From: Avena insularis
Lineage: Eukaryota; Streptophyta; Magnoliopsida; Poales; Poaceae
Direction: 5' to 3'
NCBI GenBank assembly: GCA_023614405.1
Contig: CM042685.1
Span: forward strand, 184,050,257 to 184,114,256
DNA: 64,000 bases
Both the position numbers and the translations under genes were made by a program. Position 1 is the first letter of the stretch. Each line of letters starts with the position of its first letter. Positions 21,943 through 33,706 of this stretch are shown piece after piece. The notes below the pieces were generated by a model. That model was not told where the DNA came from. It saw only the letters and a program-made list of their open reading frames with translations, and did not search any database.

Positions 21943-22467
21943 GTGGGACCTTCGAATCAAGCAATCGCGCCTGTGCAAAACAACAGCATAAACGGGTACC
22001 CCGCGCCAAAAGGGTCCTTGATGATCCAAAAAGGACGCCCAACAAACAGGGTGCAAAAGAAGTTCACCCGCCAAGTTAGCCTGGCTGTGACCGCTCCACC
22101 CGCCATCCCTGAGTACCTCAGCGGCTCGGAGTCCTGCATCACATTCAGTCGTTCGGATCACCCCCGCCAGATCCCTCGCCCAGGACATGCTGCCCTGGTG
22201 CTTGAGGCGCAGATCGGAGGGTTCGAAATGAGCTGCGTCTTCATGGACGGCGGCAGTGGCATCAACCTGATGTTCGCTAGCACCCTAGCAGCAATGCGGA
22301 TCCCGCTATGCAGCCTGGAACAATCCGACACAATGTTCCACGGCATAGTCCTAGGGAAGGGCATATATCCCCTAGGAAAGATATGGCTCAACGTCATCTT
22401 CGGCAAACCCGAAAACTTTCTGTGTGAGCGGCTCAAGTTCGAAGTGGTGGACTGGACATCACAATAA
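21943..22467 (+). pseudogene. Aspartic protease region of the gypsy pol
   Basis: Retropepsin-like domain that would cut the polyprotein. The catalytic motif reads FMDGGSGINLMF, in place of the usual DTGS but normal for this lineage. It is preceded by ARPGHAALVLEA-type sequence and followed by the PLGKIWLNVIFG strand pair. The frame ends in a stop after VDWTSQ; the same reading then continues into RVAFARFLVVPHYAYLLLKM. It is joined to gag by a frameshift. Confidence 0.78.
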
Positions 22468-22559
22468 CATTCCATCCTCGGGCGCGTGGCATTCGCAAGG
22501 TTCCTGGTAGTACCGCACTATGCGTACCTGCTACTCAAGATGCCAGGGCCTAGGGGCGT

Positions 22560-24205
22560 CATCACGGTCTAGGGCAGCTTCACCCAATCCGACCACTACG
22601 ACAGAAACTTCAACAAAATCTCCCAGTCGTTCGGCATGCAGGAGGAACTCACGAGGCTTCGAGAGGTGACGGACAACGGGGCACCCCCGTTCTCCAGGCA
22701 AAAACCGCCTGACACGTCGTTCGACTCCACAGTCAACACAAAAAAGGTGCAGGTCCACCCAACAGATGCCTCCAAGACGACGCTGATCGCCAACGACCTC
22801 AGCCCCGCATAGGAAAGCGCGCTCGTCAAATTCCTCCATGAGCACTAGGAAATCTTTGCCTGGTGTCCTGCTGACATGCCAGGAGTTCCCAGGGAATTCA
22901 CTGAGCACGCACTCAATTTATTTCCGGATGCCAAGCCTGTCAAACAGTCCATCCGACGATTGTACGAACCACGAGCCAAATCCGTCGAAATCTAAGTCAA
23001 TTCCTCAATGCCGACTTCATCCGGGAGATCAAGGAGAGCGAGTGGCTAGCAAACACTGTACTGGTCCCTAAAAAGGACACGGACATCCTGTGGATGTGCG
23101 TGGACTTCACGTCGCTCAACAATCACTGCCCAAAAGATCACTTCCCTCTCCCTCGGATTGATCAGATCATCGATTCGACTGCAGGATGCGAGAAACTCTC
23201 CTTCCTTGATGCCTACTCAGGCTATAATCAGATTCGGCTGAAGGTCGAAGATCAAGAGAAAACGGCATTCATCACGCCGTTCGGAGTATTCTGCTACAAT
23301 ACAATGCCCTTCAGGATGAAGAACACAGGTGCCATGTACCAGCGGTGCATGTAGGCGTGGCTGAAGAGCCAGATCGGCCCGCAACATACAGGTCTATGTT
23401 GACGACATAGTCGTCAAGACAAGGGAGGCCAAGACATTGATCGACGATCTCCGCGAGATGTTCGATAATCTTGACCACTACAAGATAAACTTGAACCCAG
23501 AAAAGTGTGCCTTCAGCATACCATCTGGCCAACTACTTGGATACTTCATCTCCCAACGAGGGATCGAGGCGAACCCGAAGAAAATCCAGGCCATACTGGC
23601 CATGGAGAAGCCGAAGAACATCAAAGGTGTCTAGTAGCTAGCTAGGTGCATCGCGGCGCTGAGCAGATTCATCAGCCGCATGGGTGAGAAGGCCCTACCT
23701 TTCTACCAGTTGCTACGCAAGGCAGAAAAATTCGAGTGGACACACAAAAGCGGCGCATTTACGATTCGAAGATCAAGCGATCGCTTCCACCTCGCCCGTC
23801 CTGGTCACACCAAAGGAACGCGAGACTATGCTGCTATACATAGTAGCCACGCATCAGGTTGTAAGTACCGTGATCATGGTCGAACAACCCGAAGATGGCA
23901 AGACCCATGGGGTCTAACGCCCAATCTACTACCTTAGCGAGGTATTGACGCCAACAAAACAGACGTACCCTCACTACCAGAAACTCGCCTACGGCGTGTT
24001 CATGACGGATCGTCGGTTGAGCCACTACGTCCAGGAGCATCAGGTGATGGTCATCAACGAGGCGCCACTGTCCAACATCCTGAACAACCCCGAAGCTACA
24101 GGACGCGTAGCCCTGTGGGGCATCGAGCTATCCCCTCTAGACATAGTCTACAAGAAGCGCCATGTGATCAAATCTCAGGTCCTCCCTGACTTCCTCGTCC
24201 ACTAG
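22560..24205 (+). pseudogene. Reverse transcriptase and first RNase H of the gypsy pol
   Basis: The RT begins with FAWCPADMPGVPREFTEHAL and continues with VCVDFTSLNNHCPKDHFPLP, LSFLDAYSGYNQI and the catalytic VYVDDIVVK at about 23395. Between the last two an inserted C shifts the frame. The connection domain (NLNPEKCAFSIPSGQLLGY, GIEANPKK) and the RNase H remnant (YAVREHQVMVINEAPL-like piece, GRVALWGIELSPLDIVYK) follow. Stops at CM*AWL, KGV** and VH*MEL most simply come from CAG or TGG codons. No continuous protein could be made. Confidence 0.85.
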
Positions 24206-24670
24206 ATGGAGCTCCAGCTGCAGGACACCACGGATATGACGCAGTCATGGATGATTCACTTTGACGGCTCCAAGCACGAGGCCGGAGTAGGAGCTGGCGT
24301 CATACTTACGTCCCCGTAAGGCGATAAGATGAAATACATCATTCGGATGAAATTTCGCACCTCCAACAATGAAGTCGAATACAAGGCCCTAATCCACGGT
24401 ATGAAGATGGCCAAGATCTGCGGCGCAACGCGCCTAGTAATCTACGGTGGCTCGAACCTCGTCGTCCAGCAGACGATGAACGAGTGCGGCGCACACGCCG
24501 CTAACATGATCGCTTACCGCGCGCTCTACAACTCACTCGAAGGAGACTTCAACGGCTGCGAGCTTCGGCACGTTGGAAGGGAACACAACAAGGAGGCTGA
24601 TAGACTCGCCAACATCGGCTCCACCTGCACACGGGTGCCACCAGGTGTGTTCCTCGAACAAATCTGCGTA
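24206..24670 (+). pseudogene. Archaeal-type second RNase H of the gypsy pol
   Basis: A second RNase H placed between the RT-RNase H block and integrase, the hallmark of Tat elements. The motifs are MIHFDGSKHEAG (first Asp), NNEVEYKALIHGM (Glu), VIYGGSNLVVQQ and REHNKEADRLANIG (last Asp). In the third motif the expected catalytic Asp (GDS) is Gly, a GAC to GGC change, so activity would be lost even without the stop after ILTSP. Confidence 0.8.
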
Positions 24671-26040
24671 CCTTTCATCAAAAGGAAATTCCCCAAAGGA
24701 TCACCCAAAGAAGCAGAACACTCGGGGGCTGCGCTACCCGAAGGACAGGAAGGACCCCAAAAGCTCAACACGGAGGTCGAGTTGGTCAGCCTTATGCAGG
24801 TCATGGCAATCGAAGAAACATGGATGCAGTCGTACCTTTGGTACCTGATAAACAGAGAATTGACTGATGACCCGACAGATGCCCGGCGCATATCGCGCCG
24901 GTCTAAGGCCTTCACCATCATCAATGGCAAGTTGTACATGCGCAGCATTTCGGGTGTACTCCAAAGGTGCGTCACCGTCGGTAACGGCAAAACCATCCTC
25001 GGCATCTGCGTCCATCACGCGGGCAGCCGCGCCCTCATTGCCAAAGCTCTATGAGCTGGATTCTACTGGCGAACAGCCATGAACGATGCCAAGGACATCG
25101 TCTAGAGGTGCAATGGCTTCCAGAGGTTTGCGGACAAGCCACACGCACCAGGGTCGGATCTCAGGCCCATACCCTTGGCCTGGCCCTTCGCCCAATGGGG
25201 CCTCGACATGATTGGCAAACTGCACAAATCTTCGAAAGGAGGCCACGTCTACCTCCTGGTCGCAGTCGACAAGTTCACCAAGTGGATCGAGTCCATGCCG
25301 GTCACCAACCAAAAGGGAAAAACGACCATCAAGTTCTTCGAGTCCATAGTCTACAGGTTCGGCGTGCCGCACAACATCATCACGGATAACGGGTCGAACT
25401 TCATCTCCAAAGAATTCCAGCACTTCTGCGAAGGCCTTGGCATCAACATATCATACGCCTCTGTGGCACACCCGCAAACCAACGGGCAGGTCGAAAGGCC
25501 AATGGTCTTGTAGGCGGCGGCATGAATAAACGCCTACTCATCCCACTCGAACATCTTGCGGGAGCCTGGGAAGAAGAGCTACCTTCCGTCCTCTGGAGAT
25601 TGCACACAACGCAAAACAACTCAACAGGCTACACGCCCTTCTTCATGGTACATAGAGCCGAAGTCGTGCTACCTTTATAAGTACGCCATAAGGCCCCACG
25701 GGTCGTCGCCTACAGCGAAGCCGAATCGACGGCCACACTCAAAGACGTCGTCGACACACTTGACGAGGCACGCGACATCACCGCGGCTCGCTCGGTGGTC
25801 TACCAGCAGAGCCTCCGCAACTATCACATCTGTCGGCTGCGCCCAAGGTCCTTCGTCAAAGGAGACATCATCCTACGACTAAAGCAAGAGCGGCCCAAGA
25901 AGTTCGAGTCACCCTGGGAAGGACCCTACATCGTCACCGAAGTCATCCCAGGTGGTGCCTACCACCTCAAGCACGTGGAGTCTGGAGTCGCATACTCCAA
26001 CCCATGGAACGTCGCACAATTGCGACGCTTCTACCCCTAG
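24671..26040 (+). pseudogene. Integrase of the gypsy pol, broken
   Basis: Integrase, which would insert the DNA copy into chromosomes. The zinc-binding region reads HHAGSRALIAKAL...RCNGFQRFA; the second Cys of the usual CxxC is Phe. The core keeps GLDMIGKL, VDKFTKWIESMP, IITDNGSNFISKEF (second Asp) and HPQTNGQVER (Glu). The C-terminal part ends with PWEGPYIVTEVIPGGAYHL and WNVAQLRRFYP before a stop at 26038. Stops after AKAL, after DIV and after PMVL and shifts near 25550-25790 break it. Confidence 0.85.
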
Positions 26041-26684
26041 CTATCCCTCTTTACTTTCAATAGGGCTACTCAGCTGAACAATGTACCCCCTTTATGTTAC
26101 AACACACTCGGGGGCTCCGCCTCACCTAACGACTTCGTCGACTGAGAATAATGCATGTACACCTGAGTAGCTGATCACGTCAGGATAAAAGGGCATGCAT
26201 ACAGCAAAGCACCACGTGATAATACAAATAATCTTTACAACAAAGGGCACAACAAGCCCACCTAAAATATATACAAGTTTTACATCTATCTTTTTACAGG
26301 GCCTATCTATTTTGAAGGATCACGTGCGCCCGAGGCTCAAAAAGATCTACAATATCTTAGGCATACTGCCTCACAGCCGCGTAATGTGGGCGCATGTCCC
26401 AGAGGCCACCATCTAGTTGAGGGCGCGGCCCAGCTGCCACCGCTGCAAGATCAAAATCCGGACGATGCAGCCGAACAAGCGAAAGGGCGGCCTTCACCCC
26501 CACTACCAGTTGTTGCCGCACGTGATTCACGTCCCGAAACTTCGATAGCAAACCCCATAGAGTGGACGGCGCCTCATCCAGAGGAAACATGACATACATA
26601 ATGGATGCAAGGGAAGTCTTCAACTGCCTCAGCACCCGCGAGACCTGATGAACACGATCCTGCACCATCGCAAGGACGGTGGCC
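26041..26684 (+). other. Start of the gypsy 3' region, up to the nested insertion
   Basis: Noncoding on the plus strand. It contains the motif CTCGGGGGCT at 26107 and, on the minus strand from 26679 to 26357, the last exon-like part of the antisense gene. It ends at the TGGCC target duplicate at 26680-26684. Confidence 0.7.
26357..26679 (-). pseudogene. Last part of the antisense gypsy gene, separated by the copia insertion
   Basis: The minus-strand frame reads MVQDRVHQVSRVLRQLKTSL, MFPLDEAPSTLWGLLSKF, VNHVRQQLVVGVKAALSLVR and then a stop after AAVRQYA. It is helix-rich and continues, across the 8.9-kb copia insertion, the antisense gene at 35597-38969. It is open throughout. Confidence 0.55.
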
Positions 26685-28567
26685 TGTTGGAGATATGCCC
26701 TAGAGGTAATAATAAATGTAGTTATTATTATATATCTTTGTGTTTATGATAAATGTTTACATTCATGCTATAATAGTATTAACAAGGAAACCATTAATAC
26801 TTGTGTGATTTGTAAACTTAATTTGAAGTCCCTAGTATGGCCTCTATACTTCACTAGCTTGTTGGTTGATTGATGATGTGGTTTCTTTGTCATGAACATT
26901 GAGATGTTATCAACAACAAGATCATATCGTTAGGAGAATGATATGGTGGACATACTCCTATAGACAAGCGTAGCATAAAGATCAAGTCATTTCAATAGTT
27001 CAATTGCTATATGCTTTCTGATACATAGTAACCTAATTCCTTCGACCATGAGATCATGCATATTGCCTTTACTGGATGGATGCTTTGATGTCATCAAACA
27101 CCACACCGTAACAGGGTGGCTATAAAAGTGGCATTGGGTGTTCGGAAAGTATTGGTTGAAACACATGGATCAAGAGTGGGATTTGTCCATCCACATGACG
27201 GATAGATATTCTCTGGGCCCTCTCGGTGAAATGTCATCCAATTAGCTTGCAAGCATGTGACTTGGTCACAAGGGATCACATATCACGGGAACGAGAAAAG
27301 AGTACTTATCAGTAACGAGGTTGAACTAGGTATGCAGAGATACCGACGATCATGACCTCGGATAAGTAACATATCGTGAGACAAAGGGAAATTGGTATCG
27401 TATGTAAGTGGTTCATTCGATCGCAAAGTAATCGTAGAAATATGTGGGAGCCATATGAATTTCCAGATTCCTCTATTGGTTATTGTTCGAGAAGTGTCTC
27501 GATCATGTCCGCATAATTCACGAACCGTAGGGAGACACACTTAAGGATTCGACGTTGTTTGAGTAGTTATGGTATTATGAGAAAGAGACCGAATGTTGTT
27601 CGAGTCTCGGATGGGATCCGGATATCACGAGGTGATCCGGAATGGTCCGGAGAATAAGATTCATATAAGGAAAGTCCCATTTCGAGTTGGGGAATGGTTC
27701 CGTGTTTTCATCGTGAACATTCTAGAAGGTCCCGTAATGTCCGGCACTCCGGGGGGGAAGGGGTACATGAATGTGTCATTGCAAGATGGAATGATTGCAT
27801 CATGTACTAAGTGTTCTCGCTGTCCAAAATAAAGGGTTTATTTAATTCCTAAATTGGAAAAGTCAAACTGCCAGCTGGTCAAACCGCCATTTTGGAAGAG
27901 GAGAAGTTGAAACCGACTTGGGGAGGAGTCCTCCTCCCCAAGCGGGCGGCCAGCCCTAGGCCGAGTTGGGGAGGACTCCTCCTCCTCAAGCCGCCAGCCC
28001 TCCCACCTATAAAGGGAGGGGCAGGGCCTCCCCTCTAGACACACACAAGTTCCTATCCTCTAAACTAGAAACTAGATCTAGACCCCGGTTTAGAGCTGTT
28101 TCAGTTTAGAGCCTTCTAATTGGTTTAGAGCCCTCTAATTGGTGTGTCTAATTACTAGACCACTAATAGCCTCTCTCATAAGCTCCACCATACTCGCACC
28201 GGCTTAAGGCGAAGCCTGGGATCTCCCTCTACCTCCTCGGTACCACGCCGTTGTCTTCCGGAATCGCGAGGAGAGTGCTACAACCTCCGCCTCTTGGAAC
28301 AAGGAGAGGAAGGTCTTCGTCAGTACCGAACGTGTGACCGATCATGGAGCGCTGCGAACGCTGCGCGCTGGAAGGATCGTCTACGCGATCTTGAGATCGG
28401 AAAGAGTACGACTACATCACCCACGAGAATCTGCTCTCGTTAAACACTTTGGAATCTTCGAGGGTGAGTTATTCCATCGACTCGTTGCTACAATCTAGTA
28501 GATAGATCTTGGCTTGTTTGTTTGTATGCGATAGAAAATTTTGTTTTCCATGCTACGAACCCCTACA
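26685..28567 (+). repeat. 5' LTR of the nested copia element
   Basis: Contains a CCTATAAAGGGAGGGG TATA-type motif near 28007, with two GGGGAGGA-type direct repeats just before it. Compared with the 3' LTR it lacks single G residues at several CGG sites (near 27491, 27601, 27619, 27681, 27701). Confidence 0.93.
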
Positions 28568-28568
28568 G

Positions 28569-28580
28569 TGGTATCAGAGC
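28569..28580 (+). other. Primer-binding site (initiator Met tRNA)
   Basis: TGGTATCAGAGC one base after the LTR end, the standard copia primer site complementary to the 3' end of initiator tRNA-Met. Confidence 0.9.
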
Positions 28581-29747
28581 CGTGTCTATATGTAGATCTG
28601 TTGCACGAGTAGAACACAATGGTCATTGTGGGCGTTGATGCTTTTATTGTAGATTGCTTTTTGTGTACTTTGCATCTTGCGGTATGTTGGGATGAAGCGG
28701 CCCGGGCTAACCTTACATGACATCGGTCATGAGACTTGCTCCACGCTTAACATGCAACTTGTATTGCATAAGTGGCTTTATGGTGCCTGTTTCTCCTAGC
28801 ATAGTTAAGATCCAATTTACAACGGGTAATCAACAATGCTAGTATCAATGTTGTGGTTCTTGTTCGTAGGTTAGAACGACACCTATGGAAAGCCCCAAAC
28901 CACGTAAAATATGCAAAGAAAGTAGAAGCGTCTAACTTTGTTTTGCAGGTGTGCGATGATGTGATATGGCCATGATTGTGATTATATTTGATGTATGCAA
29001 TGTTCCTTATTGTAAGTTGGCAACCGGCGGAGCCGTATGGTTGTCTTTAATTTCTGTTAAGACCTGTGTCTATTCAAAATAGTTGTAATAGTTGAAGCTG
29101 GTGGACGACAACCATGAAGAAGCGCCATTGACCTTGATGCTATGCCGAGATGATGGAGATCATGTTCGTGCTTGAAGATGGAGATCGGAAGCACAAAGAA
29201 GAAAGGCCATATCATATCACATATTATGAATTGCATGTGATGTTAATCCTTTATGCATCTTGTATTGCTTAGTAGACGACGGTAGCATTATAAGATGATC
29301 CTCATGCACATAAATTTCAAGTTCTAAAGTGTTCACCCTTAGTATGCACCGTTGCCAAAGCTTGTCGCTTCAAGCACCACGTGATGATCGGGTGTCTTTG
29401 ATTCCATGGTGACTACAACGTAAGCAAGCCAGATTTGCTTATGCGAAGCTAAGGTTTGTCTTGACGAGCCTAGCATGTACAGACATGGCCTCAGGAACAC
29501 GGATCGCCGAAAGGCAAAGCATGAATCATATAGTAGATATGATGAACATGATGATTGTTCGCCATTGAAACTATATCAACTCTCGTGATGATCGGTGTTG
29601 ATGTAGTGGATTTGGTTCGTGTGATCACTAAAACAATGTGAGGGATGTTGTTTTGAGTGGGAGTTCACCTAGTTTAATTTCATTAATTAATTTGAACTCA
29701 ATTTGTCATAAACTTAGTCTAAACTATTGCAAATATGTTGTAGATCA
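28581..29747 (+). other. Untranslated leader of the nested copia element
   Basis: A leader of about 1.2 kb between the primer site and gag, without a supportable gene. Long leaders are usual in this copia group. Confidence 0.7.
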
Positions 29748-30590
29748 ATGGCAGCCCCTACCATCAATTTTAATGCGTTCCTAGAGAAAGAAAAGTTGAA
29801 AAACAATGGAAGCAACTTCGCGGATTGGTTCCGCAATTTGAGGATTGTCCTCACAGCTGGTAATTTGACCTATGTGCTGGATGCACCGCTAGGTGACCCA
29901 CCTGCAGCTGATGCTACCGATGAAGTAAAGAATGTTTACCTCGCTCGGAAGAATCAATACTCCATAGTTCAAGTGCTATCTTGTATGGTTTAGAATCGAG
30001 CTTAAAAGGTTTGAAGAGTCAGACCCATATGATATTGTCGAGGATCTCAAATTAATCTTTGAGACTCATGCGGCAATTGAAAGTTATGAAGCTTCTGAAA
30101 AGTTCTTTAACTGCAAGATGGAAGAGGGTAGCTCCGTCAGTGAGCATGTGCTTAAGATGTCTGGGCACGCAAATAAACTCCAAAGTTTGGGTATAGTGAT
30201 TCCTAATACTTTGGGGGTTTACCGCATCCTCCAATCACTACCACCAAGTTACAAGAACTTTGTGATGAACTACAACATGCAGAACATGAACAAAGAGTTG
30301 CCTGATCTATTTGCTATGTTAAAATCTGCAGAAGTGGAGATCAAGAAAGAGCACCAAGTGTTGATGGTCAATAAGACCACCAAATTCAAGAAAGGCAAGT
30401 CTAAGCAGAAGGGACACTTCAAGAAGGGTGGTAAGAAAGTTACCATACCGACGAAGAGGACCAAGGGACCAAGGCTGGACCCAAACCTGAAACGAGTGCT
30501 TTTACCGCAAGGGAGAAGGTCATCGAAGCGGAATTGCCCAAAGTACTTGGCAGATTTGAAGAACGGCAACATCAAGAAGAAAGGTATATC
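29748..30590 (+). pseudogene. gag of the nested copia element, broken
   Basis: Starts MAAPTINFNAFLEKEKLKNN with the NFADWFRNLRIVL motif of copia gag (UBN2 type). The first frame ends at 29993; after a shift, coding continues with SVSEHVLKMSGHANKLQSLG and LPPSYKNFVMNYNMQ. The nucleocapsid zinc knuckle region near 30495-30540 is damaged: the second Cys codon is now Arg and one base is missing at the Trp, so the CCHC motif cannot form. A lysine-rich stretch (KFKKGKSKQKGHFKKGGKK) precedes it. Confidence 0.85.
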
Positions 30591-31740
30591 TGATATACAT
30601 GTTATTGATGTGTATCTCACTAGTATTCGTAGTAGTGCCTGGGTATTTGATACTGGTTCGGTTGCTCATATTTGTAACTCGAAACAGGAGCTACAGAATA
30701 AACGGAAGCTAGTGAAGAACGAGGTGACGATGCGCGTGGGAAACGGATCAAAGGTTGATGTGATCGCGGTCGGTACACTACCTCTTCATCTACCATCGGG
30801 ATTAGTTTTATACTTAAATAATTGTTATTTGGTGCCTGCGTTGAGCATGAACATTATATCGGGATCTTGTTTATTGCGAGACGGTTACTTGTTTAAATCC
30901 GAGAATAATGGTTGTTCGATTTATATGAGTAATGTGTTTTATGCACATGCACCTTTGATAGATGGTCTATTCATATTGAATCTCGATAGTAGAAATACAC
31001 ATATTAATAACATTGAGGCTAAACGTTTGAAATCAAGCGATAATTTGACCTATATGTAATCGCTGCCTTGGTCACATTGGAGTGAAGCGTATGAAGAAAC
31101 TCCATTCGATGGACTTCTTGAATCACTTGATTTTGAATCACTTGAAAGATGCGAAGCATGTCGATGGGTAAAATGACTAAGACTCCATTTTCAGTATGAT
31201 GGAGCGAGCTATGCACTTATTGGAAATCATACATACCGATGTGTGGTCCAATGAGTGTAGCATCGCAGTTGGTTATCGTTATGTTCTTACCTTCACGGAT
31301 GACTTGAGTAGATATGGGTATATCTATTTCATGAAACATAAGTCCAAACTTTCGAGAAGTTTAAGGAGTTTCAAAGTGAGGTAGAGAATCAACGTAACAA
31401 GAAGATTAAATTTCTACGTTCGATCGTGGAGGTGAATATCTAAGTTACGAGTTTGGCGAGCATTTGAAGAAATGTGGAATACTTTCAGCTTGACACCACC
31501 GGAACACCACAGCAGAATGGTGTGTCGAACGTCAGAATCGAACTCTCTTAGATATGGTTCGTTCTATGATGTCACTTACAGATTTGCCACTATCATTTTG
31601 GGGTTATGCATTAGAAACAGCCGCATTCACTTTAAATAGGGCACCGTCTAAATCCGCTGAAACGACACCGTATGAATTATGGTTTGGGAAGAAACCTAAA
31701 TTGTCGCTCCTTAAAGTTTGGGATCTGAAGCCTATGTAAA
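30591..31740 (+). pseudogene. Protease and integrase of the nested copia element, broken
   Basis: SSAWVFDTGSVAHICN carries the aspartic protease motif. The GAG-pre-integrase zinc region is split by shifts near 31060-31190. The integrase core then reads LEIIHTDVWSNECSI, YRYVLTFTDDLSRYGYIYF and MVRSMMSLTDLPLSFWGYAL, with the TPYELWFGKKPKLSLLKVW C-terminal block. The segment bearing the second catalytic Asp is frame-shifted near 31390-31440. No full protein is possible. Confidence 0.85.
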
Positions 31741-33700
31741 GAAGTTACAGCGGACAAGCTTGAACCCAAAGCGGAAAAATGCGCCTTCATAGGATACCGA
31801 AGGAAACTATTGGGTAAACCTTCTATCATAGATCAGAAGGCAAAATCTTTGTTGCCAAGAATCGATCCTTTCTAGAGAAGGAATTTCTCTCTAAAGAAGT
31901 GACGGGAAGGAAAGTAGAACTCGACGAGGTTGTCGAACCTTCTCTCGAAATTATGAGTAGCGCAGACCGGAAGAAGTTCCTGTGGTGCCTGCACCAATAA
32001 GAGAGGAAGCTAGTGATGGTGATCATGAAACTTGTTGAAGTTGCTACAGAGCCTCGGAGGTCAACGAGAACTCGTACCACTCCATTGGTATGATTCCGTT
32101 ATGAATGTCATGTTGGTGGACAACACCGATGACCCGAGACATATGAGGCGATGATGAGCCCGATTCCAATAAATGGCAAGAAGCCATGAAATCCGAGATT
32201 GGATCCATGTACGAAAACCAAGTATGGACTTTGGTGGACTTACCGGATGGCGGAAGGTCACGAGAACAAATGGATTTTCAAGAAGAAAAACAGATGCTGA
32301 TGGTAATGTTATCTATAAAGCTCGACTTGCAAAAGGGTTTCGACAAATTCAAGGAGTTGACTACGATGAGACTTTCTCACCGTAGCGGCTAAAGTCTGTG
32401 AGGATTATGTTAGCAATCGCTGCATATTATGATTATGAGATATGGCGTATGGATGTCAAAACAGCATTCCTCAATGGAGACATTGATGAAGAGTTGTATA
32501 TGATGCAACCCAAAGGTTTTGTCGATCCTAAAGATGCTAACAAGGTATGCAAACTTCAACGGTCCATCTATGGATTGAAGCAAGCATCCGAAGTTGGAAT
32601 CAACGTTTGATAAGGTAATCAAAGTTTTGGTTTTATACAAACTTATGGAGAAGCTTGTATTTACAAGAAAGTGAGTGGGAGCTCAGAGCATTCTTAATAC
32701 TGTATGTGGATGACATATTGTTGATTGGGAATGATGTAGACCTTCTTAATAGTGTCAAAGAGTATTTGAATAATAGTTTTCAATGAAGGATCTTGGCGAA
32801 GCAGCTTACATATTAGGCATAAAGATTTATAGAGATAGATCGAACGCCAAATATCATTGTCACAAAGTACATATTTGGACAAAGTTCTAAAGAGGTTTGG
32901 AATGGAAGATAGCAAGAAAGGGTTCTTGCCCATGTTGCTTAATACGACGTTGAGTAAAACTCAAAGTCCGACATCGGCGTAAGATAGAGAAAAGATGAGT
33001 AAGACTCCCTATGCCTCAGCCATAGGATCTCTAATGTATGCCATGCTATGTACTAGACCCGACATCGCATATCTGTTAGTCTAACTAGCAGATATCAAAG
33101 TGATCCAGAGTGGATCATTGGACAATGATCAAAAACATCCTTAAGTACTTGAGAAGAACTAAGGATATGGTTCTTTCTTATGGAGGTGATGAACAGCTCG
33201 TTGTTAATGGTTACACCGATGCTAGTTGGAACACCGATCCGGATGATTCTAAATCACAACTGGATCGTATTTATTTTGAATGGTGCAGCGATTAGCTGGA
33301 GGAGTGCAAAGCAAAGCGTTGTGGCGAGATCTTCAACTGAATCGGAATACATGGTTGCTTGGAGGCTTCACAAGAAGCGATATGGATGAAAGAGTTCATT
33401 ACAGAGCTGGGTGTGGTTCCTAGTCTGGACCCAATGTCTATCTCAGTGATAACATGGGCGCCATAGCCAATGCGCAAGAACCAAGGTCACACAAGAAGTC
33501 AAGCATATCAAGCTGCGTTTTCACGCTATTCGAGAACATATCCAGGATGGGGATATAAAGATTTGCAAAGTACACAGATCTGAATGTGGCGGATCCGTTG
33601 ACTAAACCTCTCCCAAGGGCAAAACATGACCAACACCAAACTGCCATGGGTGTTCGGTATATTACCATGTAATCTAGATTAGATGACTCTAGTGCAAGTG
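31741..33700 (+). pseudogene. Reverse transcriptase and RNase H of the nested copia element, broken
   Basis: RT blocks are RIMLAIAAYYDYEIWRMDVK, TAFLNGDIDEELYMMQPKGF, LQRSIYGLKQAS and, after a shift, LYVDDILLIGNDV (catalytic YVDD) near 32700. RNase H keeps NGYTDASWNTDPDDSKSQ, ISWRSAKQSVVARSSTESEY and, in another frame, the ADPLTKPLPRAKHDQH tail before the polypurine tract. At least six frame changes are needed to read it through. Confidence 0.88.
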
Positions 33701-33706
33701 GGAGAC
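33691..33706 (+). other. Polypurine tract of the nested copia element
   Basis: GTGCAAGTGGGAGAC lies directly before the TGTTGG start of the 3' LTR, as in related copia elements. Confidence 0.8.
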
